DNA of 64,000 bases, from contig NZ_BAKW01000004.1 in the NCBI RefSeq assembly GCF_000614545.1, positions 175,065-239,064 of the forward strand, given 5' to 3'. A program made the translations under genes and the position numbers. This DNA comes from Asaia platycodi JCM 25414. GTDB taxonomy: Bacteria > Pseudomonadota > Alphaproteobacteria > Acetobacterales > Acetobacteraceae. The notes under the pieces were generated by a model. That model made no database searches. It had not been told where the DNA came from and worked only from the letters and a program-made list of their open reading frames with translations. This document shows positions 28,659-37,941 of the stretch, piece after piece. Position 1 is the first letter of the stretch. The number at the start of each line of letters is the position of its first letter.

Positions 28659-31600
28659 ATGACGTCTCGCCCGACCTGCACCGCCAGTTTCCCTGACAGC
28701 CTCAAGGCCTTTATCGAGGCAGAGCTTGTACGCGGGCATTATGCCAGTGAAAGCGCCCTGCTGGAGGCCGGACTTACCTTGCTACAGGAAAGAACCCTTG
28801 CCACGGCCAGGCGCGACGGCCTCGCCTTTCCCCTTGCGGGCGGCGCGTGCGGGGCGTTGATACGAGCGCTCGACTGGGCACAGAACAGGGTCGGCCCGGC
28901 ACGGAACTGGTCTGACGCGCATCGTGCGACGATTACCAACATCGTCAATTCCCCGGTCGCCAAGCTGCTGCTCTGGGGGCCGGAGCTGACGCTGTTCTAT
29001 AACGATGCCTTCAGTCTGATTGCGGGCGACCGTCACCCCGGCACGCTCGGTTCCAGGCTGGAAGAAGCGTTTCCGGAATTCAGCGACTGGCGCGAAGCAG
29101 TTCTGGCATGCGGGATGCGGGGAGAGACATCGTCTTTCACCAATCGGGCGATCAGACTGGTACGCAGGGATCATGTCGAGACACTGATCCTCGATTGCTA
29201 TTTCACCCCTGTCTATGAAACGGGCGATACGCCCGGTGGCGTGCTCTGCACCATCGTCAACAACACCGAGCGCGCCCATGCCGAAGCGCGGCTGGCCGCC
29301 AGCGAGGCCGAGTTGCGTCGTGTCACCAATGCGACGCCCATGCTCGTTTCGTATGTCGACCGGGCGCATGTCTATCGCTTTGCCAATGCGGCGTATGAAG
29401 CGTGGCTGGGTCTGCCTCTGAAGCGTATCGTCAATCGCCCGGTGATCGAAGTACTGGGCGCGCGCGTCTATGAGGACCGACGCCCCGATCTGGAGCGCGC
29501 GCTCTCGGGAGAATCGATCACGGCAGAGACCCTCCTGCCACAAAATGACGGCACAGAGCGTCACACCGAGTTTCGCTACGTGCCGCATATCGACAACGAT
29601 GGCCTGGTGCATGGCGTGCATATTCTCGGCATCGATATCGAAGACCGGACGCGGCGTATCGCTGAGGTTGCAGCGAGCGACCTGCGCTTTCGCACAGCCA
29701 TGCAAGCCGTTCATGGCGTGCTCTGGACCAATAGCGCCGATGGCCGCATGACTGGCGAGCAGCCCGGCTGGGCGGCACTGACGGGTCAGAGCTATGAGGC
29801 CTATCAGGGCTTCGGCTGGGCCAATGCCGTTCATCCCGACGACGCAGCGGCGACCGTAGTCGCGTGGAATGCCTCGGTCATGGCGCGCAGCATGTTCGTA
29901 CATGAGCACCGCGTCCTGAGCCGAGACGGCGTCTGGCGCAATTTTGCCATTCGTGCCCTGCCGATCCTGAATGAGAAGAACATCATCACAGAATGGGTCG
30001 GGGTGCATACCGACATCACCCATCAACGCGCTGCCGAGGCCACGCTGCGCGAGCGTGCCGACGATCTGGCCCGTCAGGTGCGCCATCGCCAGCGCGCCGA
30101 AGAACAGCTTCGCAAGCTCAATGAGACGCTCGAAAACCGCGTAATCGAAGAGATTACCGAGCGACGTGCTGCCGAAACGCGTCTGGCCCAGGCGCAGAAA
30201 ATGGAGTCGATCGGCAAGCTGACCGGCGGCGTCGCGCATGATTTCAACAATCTGCTTCAGGTCATCAGCGGCAATCTGCAATTGCTGGGCAAGAACGTGG
30301 CAGGCAATGCTCGCGCCGAGCGTCATGTTGCCAGCGCCATGGGTGGCGTACAGCGCGGCTCGCGTCTGGCCAGCCAGTTGCTGGCTTTCGGGCGCCGCCA
30401 GGCCCTCGAACCCAAGATCGTCAATGTGACCCGCTTTGTGCGCGGCATGGATGACATGCTGCGCCGCGCCATAGGCGAAGGCATCGAGATCGAGACCGTT
30501 GTCTCGGCCGGTCTGTGGAACACCTTCATCGATCCGGCACAGATCGAGAACGCGCTTCTCAATCTCGCCATCAATGCGCGTGACGCGATGGATGGCCACG
30601 GCAAGCTCACGATCGAGCTGGGCAATGCCCAGCTCGACGACTCCTATGTGCGCCAGCATGATGACGTGAAAGCCGGTCAGTATGTGCTGCTCGCGGTCTC
30701 GGATACCGGCACGGGGATGACGCCGGACATTCTGTCGAAAGTGTTCGAACCTTTTTTCTCGACCAAGGCCGAGGGCAAGGGGTCGGCTCGGGCTGTCGAT
30801 GGTCTATGGCTTCGTCAAACAGTCTAACGGCCATATCAACATCTATTCGGAACCCGGTGAGGTACGACGATCAAACTCTACCTGCCTCGCGCCATGGACG
30901 CCGAGGATGTGGAGATCGATCTGCACATGACCCCCGTCACAGGTGGTACCGAGACGGTGCTCGTAGTGGAAGACGACGACGAAGTGCGCGCTACCGTGGT
31001 CGAGATGCTGTCAGATCTCGGCTATCAGGTGCTCAAGGCCACGGATGCCGCCAATGCGCTGGTCGTGATCGAGAGCGGCATGCCCATCGACATCCTGTTT
31101 ACAGACGTGGTGATGCCCGGCACGCTCAAAAGCCCCGAACTGGCCCGCCGCGCGAAGGAGCGCCTGCCCGATATCGCGGTGCTGTTCACCTCCGGCTATA
31201 CCGAGAACTCCATCGTTCATGGCGGCAGGCTTGATGCTGGAGTGGAGTTGCTTTCCAAACCCTACACGCGCGACGCTCTGGCCCGGAAATTTCGCCATGT
31301 GCTGTCCAATCGCAAGCAGCGCCAGCAATCCGCTGCGTCTTCCGCGCCATCACCTCGCGTGCCCGCCCCCTCCCCCTCGGTCGAGAGCGTCTCGCCTGCG
31401 ACAGTTCCATCACGCTCGCTCTGCCTGACCATCCTTCTGGTCGAGGATGACCGCCTGATCCGTCAGGCCACCTCGGAAATGCTCAAGGAATCGGGTTATC
31501 TGACGATCGAAGCCGCAGATTACGACGAGGCTCTGATCGTGCTTCAGACCATGCCGGTCGATGTGCTGCTGACCGACGTGAACCTGCCCGGCCTCTCGGG

Positions 31601-31828
31601 CAAGGATCTGGCGGGACAGGCGCGCAGCCTGAAACCCGATGTCGGGGTGGTTTTCGCCACAGGTGACAGCCATTCGGTTCAGGCGATCCCTCCGTCACGA
31701 TTCTGCCCAAACCCTACGACCTGACCCAGCTGAGCGCAGCCATTGCGCGAAGCCTGCCGCGTCTTGCTTCTGAGGCTGAAAATATCGAAGCCTCACTGAT
31801 GCCCCCCGGCAAGCCAGCGACCGTTTGA
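28659..31828 (+). CDS. Hybrid sensor histidine kinase with ParD-like N-terminal domain (three frame breaks)
   Basis: About 1056 residues. Residues about 8-45 (SFPDSLKAFIEAELVRGHYA, then SESALLEAGLTLLQER) look like a ParD/CopG ribbon-helix-helix antitoxin. A PAS/GAF-like sensor follows (NSPVAKLLLWGPELTLFYND), then two PAS domains (ending DIEDRTRR and GVHTDITHQRAAE), a coiled coil, HisKA with the phospho-accepting His in GGVAHDFNNLL near residue 526, HATPase (NLAINARDAMDG; DTGTGMTPDILSKVFEPFF) and two receiver domains (VEDDDEVRAT...DILFTDVVMP; VEDDRLIRQA...VLLTDVNLPG). Breaks lie near 30785, 30865 (one G) and 31690 (one C). No membrane span. The signal sensed is unknown. GTG 28635 is an alternative start. 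Confidence 0.88.
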
Positions 31829-31859
31829 ACTCCTGCCGCGCCTCATGCTACCGATAGGC

Positions 31860-32685
31860 ATGGCATTCTGGGGCAAGATGTTCGGCGGTGTAGCCGGTTT
31901 CGCTGTAGGCGGACCGATGGGCGCCTCATGGGGGCGGCACTCGGTCACGCGGCGGATCGTGGATCGCTGCTCGAAACGCCAGCCGGTGGCTGGCATGAAC
32001 ACTGGCGCACCAAGGGTCAGCCCGACCCGAATGGGGCGGCCTTCATGGCGGCGGCCAAGATGTCGACCCTGCTCGGCAAGACCGACCAGCTTTACGCTAT
32101 CGGTCTGGTGGCCTTTGTGCCAAGATGGCCAAGATCGACGGCCCCGTGAACAAGGCCGAAATCTCGACTTTCAAATCCCTTTTCCAGTTTCCGGCCGATA
32201 ACAGCCGTGAAGTCGGCATGTTGTTCGACCGCGCACGCGACCGCACGGATGATTTCGAGATGTATGCGCGCGAACTCGGCAAGGGCTTTGCCAAAGATCG
32301 CGCCCCGCTCGAAAACCTGCTGATGGCGCTGTTCGTCATTGCGCGCGCCGATCTGCCAGCGGGTGCTGCGCTGCATCCTGCTGAAACAGCCTTCCTCAAA
32401 AAGGTTCACGCAGCCTTCGGCCTGCCACCCGGTGCCTGGGACCGCGCGGAAACGGGACGCTCCGGCTCTGCCAGCAACGAAAACGACGCCTATGTCGAGC
32501 TCGGCCTCGCCCGCTCGGCGAGCGATCTGGAAGTGCGCACGCGCTGGCGTGTATTGATCAGGGAGCACCATCCTGATGTGCTGGGGCAGAAAAATCTCAG
32601 CCCCGAAGCCATGGCCAAGGCCGCCGATCGCGTGGCGCGAATCAACGCCGCCTGGGACCGGATCAAGCGCGATCGCAAGCTCTGA
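31860..32685 (+). CDS. DjlA/TerB-type J-domain co-chaperone (two frame breaks)
   Basis: About 275 residues. It starts MAFWGKMFGGVAGFAVGGPM, a short Gly-rich membrane or glycine-zipper segment as in DjlA, then a TerB-like helical domain (MAKIDGPVNKAEISTFKSLF, MALFVIARADLPAG), and a C-terminal J domain with the HPD tripeptide in IREHHPDVLGQKNLSPE that stimulates DnaK. Breaks lie near 31930 (one C in GCCTC) and 32115 (one T in TTTG). It begins 31 bases after the kinase gene on the same strand and may be co-transcribed with it. Confidence 0.85.
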
Positions 32686-32716
32686 GCCCTCTTACAGACT
32701 GACATGATTTGATATC

Positions 32717-32740
32717 TATCTGAGAATAATTCTCAGATAG
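32717..32740. promoter_or_regulatory. Perfect 23-bp palindrome upstream of the TauE-family gene
   Basis: TATCTGAGAAT-A-ATTCTCAGATA, 11-bp arms around one base (position plus or minus one). The core TGAGAAT-A-ATTCTCA has the 7-1-7 layout of Fur-family operators, differing from TGATAAT-N-ATTATCA at one position per arm. It lies about 65 bases before the preferred start 32806. There is no T tract, so an operator is favoured over a terminator. Confidence 0.6.
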
Positions 32741-32805
32741 TGTCAGCACCCAACGCCTCCCCCTTCTCTGCCCCCTGCGGGCGGTCGAAACGGAATGCAC
32801 CGGTC

Positions 32806-33823
32806 ATGCTGGTTTTTGTGTTGCTCTTCTGCCTGTCCTGCGCCGCTTTCACCATTTCCTCTGTCGCGGGCGGCGGCGCTGGTCTGGTCATCATGCCGGT
32901 TCTGGGCATGATTCTTGCCACCGCGAAAATACCAGCGGCGCTTTCCATCGGCACGATGTGCAGCACGGTGGGCAGGATTGCGACCTTCCGGCGCGCCATA
33001 GACTGGCGTGTGGTGCTGTATTTCCTGCCAGCCGCCCTGCCTGCTGCGGCCTTGGGCGTCTACTGCCTGCGGCTCATGCCCCCGGTCTATCTCGAATTGC
33101 TGCTCGGCCTGTTTCTGAGCGGCAACGTGGTGCTGCTGCTTCGCCCGGCAGCGCCGATTGCCCTTGATGAGGGGGCCTGGAAGCGCCTGCCAGCTATCGG
33201 CTTCGCTGCCGGATTCATTTCCGGTTTTACCGGGGCGACTGGGCTGCTGTTCAATCGCTTCTATCAAAAGCTCGGCCTGCATAAAGAAGCCATTATTGCA
33301 ACACGCGCAGCCAATGAGGTTCTGCTTCACGCGCTCAAACTGGTGCTCTACGCACAATTCGGACTGTTCGACCGCTCTGTACTGATTGCCGGACTTTGTG
33401 TGGGAGGTTCAGCCATAGCCGCGCTCAAGGTCACAAAGCTTGTTCTGCCTCTCCTGAGCCACGCCCAGTTTTGCCGCCTTGGCCATGCCGCATCGGCTCG
33501 CCGGGGTTTTCATGCTCGTCACAGCTGCCGGGCAGATCGTGCAGAAAGATGCCATGTCGCTGCATCTCGGGCGGTTCCATGGAGAAACGGAACTTGCCAT
33601 GACCTGGCGCAGCCATCGTCTGGCACTGGAAATAGAGCGGCCGCTGGAACTTGAAGTAAAGCACCGCTTCGCTGCTTCTATCGACCCGAATACAGGGCTG
33701 GCCAGCGAGCACCTGACTGTGCTGCATCTGGCGGCCGATCGGGGTGTTTTTGTCACGCATCGGGTATTCGGGCCGGACCATGACCAGAAGCGTAACTACT
33801 GGCGCCGACACCAGAATGCGTGA
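32806..33823 (+). CDS. TauE/SafE-family permease with C-terminal cytoplasmic tail (frame broken near 33465)
   Basis: About 338 residues. The first eight hydrophobic segments carry TauE/SafE motifs: SSVAGGGAGLVIMPVLGMIL and FAAGFISGFTGATGLLFNRF, the paired half-repeats of this sulfite/organic anion exporter family. After the frame break the sequence continues with a last span (GVFMLVTAAGQIVQ) and a hydrophilic tail of about 90 residues (LALEIERPLELEVKHRFAAS and so on) that is unusual. ATG 32806 is preferred to the upstream GTG at about 32740, which has no ribosome site and abuts the palindrome. Substrate unknown. Confidence 0.78.
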
Positions 33824-33826
33824 CAC

Positions 33827-33854
33827 CCAGCCCGCCCTCGAAGAGGCGGGCTGG
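33827..33854. terminator. Convergent bidirectional terminator
   Basis: CCAGCCCGCC, loop CTCGAAGA, GGCGGGCTGG: a perfect 10-bp stem between the convergent TauE-like and galM genes. Confidence 0.75.
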
Positions 33855-33861
33855 AGAAAGC

Positions 33862-35013
33862 TCAGCGCGCGCCGAGCTTGAAGATGGTGGTGTAGTCGAA
33901 TTTCTGACCCGGGCGGAGTTCCGTCGTCGGGAAAGAAGGATGATTGGGGCTATCGGGATAATGCTCGGCCTCAATGGCCAGAGCATCGGTCTGGCGATAG
34001 GCACGATGCGAGATGCCGACATATTTCCCGGTCAGGGAATTCGACGTGTAGACCTGAGCCCCAGGCTGATTGGTCGACACATCCAGCGTACGGCCTGAAG
34101 CCGGATCGTAGACCGAGACGGCGGGGCGCGGTGCCTTCCCATAGGCGCCGTCGACAACCCAGTTATGGTCGTAGCCACGCGCATAGACCATCTGAGCAAA
34201 ATCGCTGCGCAGACGATCGCCAATGCGCGTCGGCTTGCGGAAATCGAGCGGCGTGCCTTCGACAGGTGCCAGCTCACCCGTCGGAATCGACGTCGAATCG
34301 GTCGGTGTATAGCGCTCGGCGCTGACCTGAAGAATTTCGTTCTCGATCGAGCCCGAGCCTTCGCCATTGAGATTCCAATAGCTGTGATTGGTCAGATTGA
34401 GCACGGTCGGCGCATCGGTCGTGGCCTGATAATGCAGGCTGAGCGCATTGTTCTCATCGAGCGTATAGGTGATGTCGGTGGTCAATGTGCCGGGGAAACC
34501 CTGATCGCCATTCGGGCTGACCAGACGCAGCGTGACCGAAGCCCCCTTGGCGGTCTTCTTGGTGTCGACCAGCGTCCAGACATGCTTGTCGAAACCGACC
34601 TTGCCCCCATGCAGCGCGTTAGGCGGATCGGTAAGATCGGTATGATAGCTCTTGCCATTGATCGTGAAGGTGCCGTGCGCCAGACGATTGGCATAACGCC
34701 CGATCATCGCACCGAAAAACAGCCCCCCTTCTGCCGAATCCTTCGTATAGCCGTCGAGCGTACCAAAGCCGAGAACCAGATCCTGTACATGCCCGGCGCG
34801 ATCTGGCGCCTCGACGGACTGGATGATGCCGCCATAGGTGATGACCCGCACGGTCATGGCATGGTCGTTGGTAAGAGTGATGATTTTCACGTCCTGCCCG
34901 GCAGGGGTCTTGCCCCAGGGCTGAACCGTTACAGCGGGCGCTGCCTGCGCCGCACCATCAACCATACCGGCAAGCGCCGCCAGACAAACGGCGCTCTTCA
35001 CAATTGCTCTCAT
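33862..35013 (-). CDS. galM: Exported aldose 1-epimerase (mutarotase)
   Basis: A 383-residue GalM with a signal peptide (MRAIVKSAVCLAALAGMV... cleaved after AQA), so it acts in the periplasm on sugars before uptake or periplasmic oxidation. Catalytic residues are visible: His in PPNALHGGKVGFDK, His in LNLTNHSYWNLNGEG, and the general-base Glu in FPTTELRPGQ near the end. Periplasmic mutarotases suit acetic acid bacteria, which oxidise sugars in the periplasm. The frame is intact. Confidence 0.93.
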   Translation of the reverse strand: MRAIVKSAVCLAALAGMVDGAAQAAPAVTVQPWGKTPAGQDVKIITLTNDHAMTVRVITYGGIIQSVEAPDRAGHVQDLVLGFGTLDGYTKDSAEGGLFFGAMIGRYANRLAHGTFTINGKSYHTDLTDPPNALHGGKVGFDKHVWTLVDTKKTAKGASVTLRLVSPNGDQGFPGTLTTDITYTLDENNALSLHYQATTDAPTVLNLTNHSYWNLNGEGSGSIENEILQVSAERYTPTDSTSIPTGELAPVEGTPLDFRKPTRIGDRLRSDFAQMVYARGYDHNWVVDGAYGKAPRPAVSVYDPASGRTLDVSTNQPGAQVYTSNSLTGKYVGISHRAYRQTDALAIEAEHYPDSPNHPSFPTTELRPGQKFDYTTIFKLGAR

Positions 35014-35373
35014 GGACCAGGTGCTTCCATCTGTTGATTTGACGCCACACTGGTCAGGGAAATGATCTGTGTCAAACTACTTAAAATCCATCTCCGCCAA
35101 CCGCAGCCACCCTCAAACGCTATGCTGCCAGCATCAGTTTTTATCTACAGTCTGGCGTCTGGCGGACATCATGCTAGAAAACCACAATGCTGCGTCTCCC
35201 GAGAGACAGCGCCGATCTCTTCTCCCGACGCGGGGAAGATGTCATGCTGCGTCTCTGGTTACGCTTTAAAGTTAACGAGAACGGGGCTGTTCTGCAGCCT
35301 GCAACAAAATGATCGTGGGCTTGAGCGCGAATTCTGGTGCAGCCAAGCGCGCTGACACGACTTGGGGACTGCG
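35014..35373. other. Intergenic region between galM and mlaA
   Basis: About 360 bases holding the divergent galM and mlaA promoters. Short open frames exist but none has a ribosome site or protein-like composition. Nothing further recognised. Confidence 0.5.
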
Positions 35374-36219
35374 ATGACCGCACCGCTAGGTGATTCCGAT
35401 AACCGGCCTGAAACCGGATCTGCCGTCGAGAGCCGGACGCAACGGCGTGGGCAGCGCAAGGGTAGCCGTCTTTTCGTCGGACTGACCGCTCTGCTTTCCC
35501 TCAGCGCCTGCGCCAGCTGGCGTAATCCGCCGCCGAAAGACCCCGAGGCGCTCGCGGATTACAAGGAAGCGAACGATCCCTACGAGCCGGTCAACCGCAA
35601 GATGTATAATGTCCAGATGTGGGCCTATCATCATGCACTGCGTCCGGTCGGCAAAGCCTGGGCCTGGGCCGTTCCCAAGCCGATCCGTAACTCGATCGAT
35701 AACCTGAACCAGACTTGGTATATGCCAACCGTCTTCTTCAGCGATGTCGGCGCTGGCAAGCCGCGTCGTGCAGGCGACGATTTCATGCGCTATGTCATCA
35801 ACATGACCATTGGCGCGGCCGGATTCATCGATGTCGCGACGTCGCTCGGCTACCCGCATCATGACAGCGATCCGGGCCTGACGCTCGCCACCTGGGGCGT
35901 CCCCAGCGGCCCGTACATGTTCCTGCCTGGCCTTGGCCCGAACACGCTGCGTGACGCAGGTGGCTACGCGATCGCCCAGGGCCTGTCGCCGATCAACTAC
36001 GTGCCGCGTGGCTATGGGCTTCTGACCTTCAACTGGGCGTATAACATCGCTGGCGTTCTGGGTGGTTTCTCCTCCCATATTGACGAGATCGATCAGGTCG
36101 AGCAGGATTCGCTCGATCCCTATGCGTTCATCCGCAGCGCCTGGCAGCAGAATCGACAGAGCCAGGTCGATGCCATACGTAACGACCACCGGGCGACCGT
36201 GCCGGACTGGTACAATTGA
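35374..36219 (+). CDS. mlaA: MlaA (VacJ) outer-membrane lipoprotein
   Basis: A 281-residue lipoprotein that extracts misplaced phospholipid from the outer leaflet of the outer membrane. An N-terminal Arg-rich tail precedes a hydrophobic signal with lipobox LSLSAC. The VacJ signature is clear: EANDPYEPVNRKMYNVQMWA, PKPIRNSIDNLNQTW, RYVINMTIGAAGFIDVATSL, DPGLTLATWGVPSGPYMFLP and GPNTLRDAGGY. ATG 35374 is used; an upstream TTG at 35362 is possible. It is followed 12 bases later by mlaC, forming the export-retrieval pair; mlaDEF are not in the window. Confidence 0.95.
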   Translation: MTAPLGDSDNRPETGSAVESRTQRRGQRKGSRLFVGLTALLSLSACASWRNPPPKDPEALADYKEANDPYEPVNRKMYNVQMWAYHHALRPVGKAWAWAVPKPIRNSIDNLNQTWYMPTVFFSDVGAGKPRRAGDDFMRYVINMTIGAAGFIDVATSLGYPHHDSDPGLTLATWGVPSGPYMFLPGLGPNTLRDAGGYAIAQGLSPINYVPRGYGLLTFNWAYNIAGVLGGFSSHIDEIDQVEQDSLDPYAFIRSAWQQNRQSQVDAIRNDHRATVPDWYN

Positions 36220-36231
36220 GGACCTCCCGAC

Positions 36232-36849
36232 ATGCTCAAAACCTGCCTTTCCCTCTCCCGCCGTGCCGCCCTCGGTCTCATGACCACGGCTCTCGTTTCT
36301 GTTGCCGCATTGAGCACTCCTGCTCATGCTGAAGACGCCCAGGGCTTCGTCACCGCTTTCGGTGGCAAGCTGATCGGCATCATCAACAGCGACAAATCCC
36401 TGACCGAGAAGCGTCAGGAAGTGCTGCCGCTGCTTCAGGACAATGTCGACATCGCGACGATCGGCAAATTCTGCCTCGGCCGTTACTGGCGCTCGGCGAC
36501 GCCTGAGCAGCAGGCGGAATACCTGAAGCTGTTCCACCAGGTTCTGGTCAACGCGGTTACCGACAAGATCGGTGATTACAAGGGCGTCAGCTTTCGCGTG
36601 ACCGGCGCCACCAACACGCCGAATGGCGAGCTCGTCAGCGCACAGATCATGCGCCCCGGCCAGCCCACGGCGGATATGGGACTGCTGATCGCCAAGGATG
36701 GCGGCATGAAAATTGTCGACATGATTGGCGAAGGCACGAGCCTGCGCCTGACCCAGCGTCAGGATTACAGCTCTTATCTCGCCCGCAATGGCGGCAATGT
36801 CGCTACGCTGATCAGCGCGCTGGAGCGTCAGCTCTCGCATCGTCACTGA
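36232..36849 (+). CDS. mlaC: MlaC periplasmic phospholipid shuttle
   Basis: A 205-residue periplasmic protein with a Tat-like or Sec signal (SRRAALGLMTTALVSVAALS, cleaved after AHA). The Tgt2/MlaC fold is indicated by FVTAFGGKLIGIINS, VDIATIGKFCLGRYWRSATP, EYLKLFHQVLVNAVTDKIGD and MKIVDMIGEGTSLRLTQRQDY. It carries phospholipid between MlaA and the inner-membrane complex. It is co-transcribed with mlaA and ends at an intrinsic terminator. Confidence 0.95.
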   Translation: MLKTCLSLSRRAALGLMTTALVSVAALSTPAHAEDAQGFVTAFGGKLIGIINSDKSLTEKRQEVLPLLQDNVDIATIGKFCLGRYWRSATPEQQAEYLKLFHQVLVNAVTDKIGDYKGVSFRVTGATNTPNGELVSAQIMRPGQPTADMGLLIAKDGGMKIVDMIGEGTSLRLTQRQDYSSYLARNGGNVATLISALERQLSHRH

Positions 36850-36856
36850 CGATACC

Positions 36857-36902
36857 GCCTTCCTTCCCGGCACAGTTCCACGGCCGGAAGGAAGGCTTTT
36901 TT
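36857..36902 (+). terminator. Rho-independent terminator after mlaC
   Basis: GCCTTCCTTCC(C)GGC pairs with GCCGGAAGGAAGGC, one bulged C, then six T. Confidence 0.92.
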
Positions 36903-37380
36903 CCAAGAATTACTTTTTTATCTTCAGGACGAGGCTTTCAGCCTGTTCAGGAGCCGACGCTCAACGACAGAGGCCAGAGGCATCTGATCGTTCCCGTCCC
37001 TGTCGCCCTCACGCGACGAGCTTCCGATCCCCCTCGCCAGTCACGGTCCGCATCCAAGGCGGCTTTGCACCCCTCCAGCCGGACAGGATCGGCAAATGTT
37101 TAAGACGTTACCGTCCTGCTCTGTCGACCCGATACACCGAAACATCGTCCACTCAGCCTGAGACGCCACAGGCCTACCCGCATGGTTGATGCTGATGGTG
37201 TTTTTGCATCTACCCCTACACGCGCAGCTCGGGTCACGCTGCGCCCAACCGGATGAGAGGAACACGAAACGATCCACCTCCATCATGGCGCTGGCAACAG
37301 CCAAAGATAACCTGCCCGGATCTGAGCCTGCACAAGACGGGGCCCGCGAGCTGACCGATCCGGTGCAGCTCGGTGCAGTC
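36903..37380. other. Gap of about 480 bases without a recognisable gene
   Basis: Open frames here are Cys/Ser/Arg-rich and antisense-like, without ribosome sites. No RNA gene could be folded with confidence. It may hold sequence degraded by errors. Confidence 0.5.
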
Positions 37381-37905
37381 TCATCTCTTGACGGAGTCGG
37401 GAGTTCGATCCTGCCGGATCTCATAGACGAGCATCAGATAGCCATCGCGTTCGAAGCTCTCGACATGATGCATGCCGATACTGCCCAGAACGATACGTGA
37501 AGGCATATTGTCCTCACGGGTTACCCCCACCACGCGCTCGATACCGGCATCGAGCGCGAAGCGCAGGGCTGCACCAGCTGCCTCGCGGGCGATACCACGC
37601 CCGGCCGCCTCAGGCACAAGCGCGAAGCGCAAGCCCAGCCCGCGCCCATCGGGCCGCTCGTGCAGGCCGGTAATCCCGACAAAACGATCATTTTCGCGGA
37701 TCGTGAAAATGCCGATGCTTCGCTTTGCCCAGAAAGACAGATCATCGGCCATTTCGTCTTCGACCTGCCGGAGTGAGCGCACACCCCCCAGCATACGCCC
37801 GAAAGAAGCGCCGTTGGTCTTGAGACGGATCATGTCCTGCATGTCGCGCCACGTCACAGGCTGCAGAACGAGGCGCTGGGTGCGGATCTGACGGCCCAGC
37901 GTCAC
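37381..37905 (-). CDS. GNAT-family N-acetyltransferase (RimJ/RimL-like)
   Basis: A 174-residue acetyl-CoA-dependent transferase. It begins IRTQRLVLQPVTWRDMQDMI, the typical RimJ/RimL opening, continues IRENDRFVGITGLHER, and has the acetyl-CoA-binding motif A in VPEAAGRGIAREAAGAALRF. VVGVTREDNMPSRIVLGSIGM matches the region binding coenzyme A further along. The start is GTG 37905. Protein or small-molecule substrate unknown. It lies just downstream of ettA on the same strand. Confidence 0.85.
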   Translation of the reverse strand: MTLGRQIRTQRLVLQPVTWRDMQDMIRLKTNGASFGRMLGGVRSLRQVEDEMADDLSFWAKRSIGIFTIRENDRFVGITGLHERPDGRGLGLRFALVPEAAGRGIAREAAGAALRFALDAGIERVVGVTREDNMPSRIVLGSIGMHHVESFERDGYLMLVYEIRQDRTPDSVKR

Positions 37906-37941
37906 GATCCGGTTTCCGACATGACATCGACAGGAGAGATG

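Noticed and set aside
28782..30659. 625-codon minus-strand open frame opposite the histidine kinase
   Set aside because: Shadow of the kinase in high-GC DNA; the plus strand has all the kinase motifs.
37041..37424. Minus-strand open frame of 127 codons
   Set aside because: Cys/Ser/Arg-rich, no ribosome site, overlaps the GNAT gene end; judged spurious.
37345..37425. tRNA-like stretch (GATCCGG ... GTTCGATCCTG ... CCGGATC)
   Set aside because: Acceptor-like and T-arm-like pieces exist, but the T loop has six bases, no D or anticodon arm folds, and the 3' part is the coding end of the GNAT gene.
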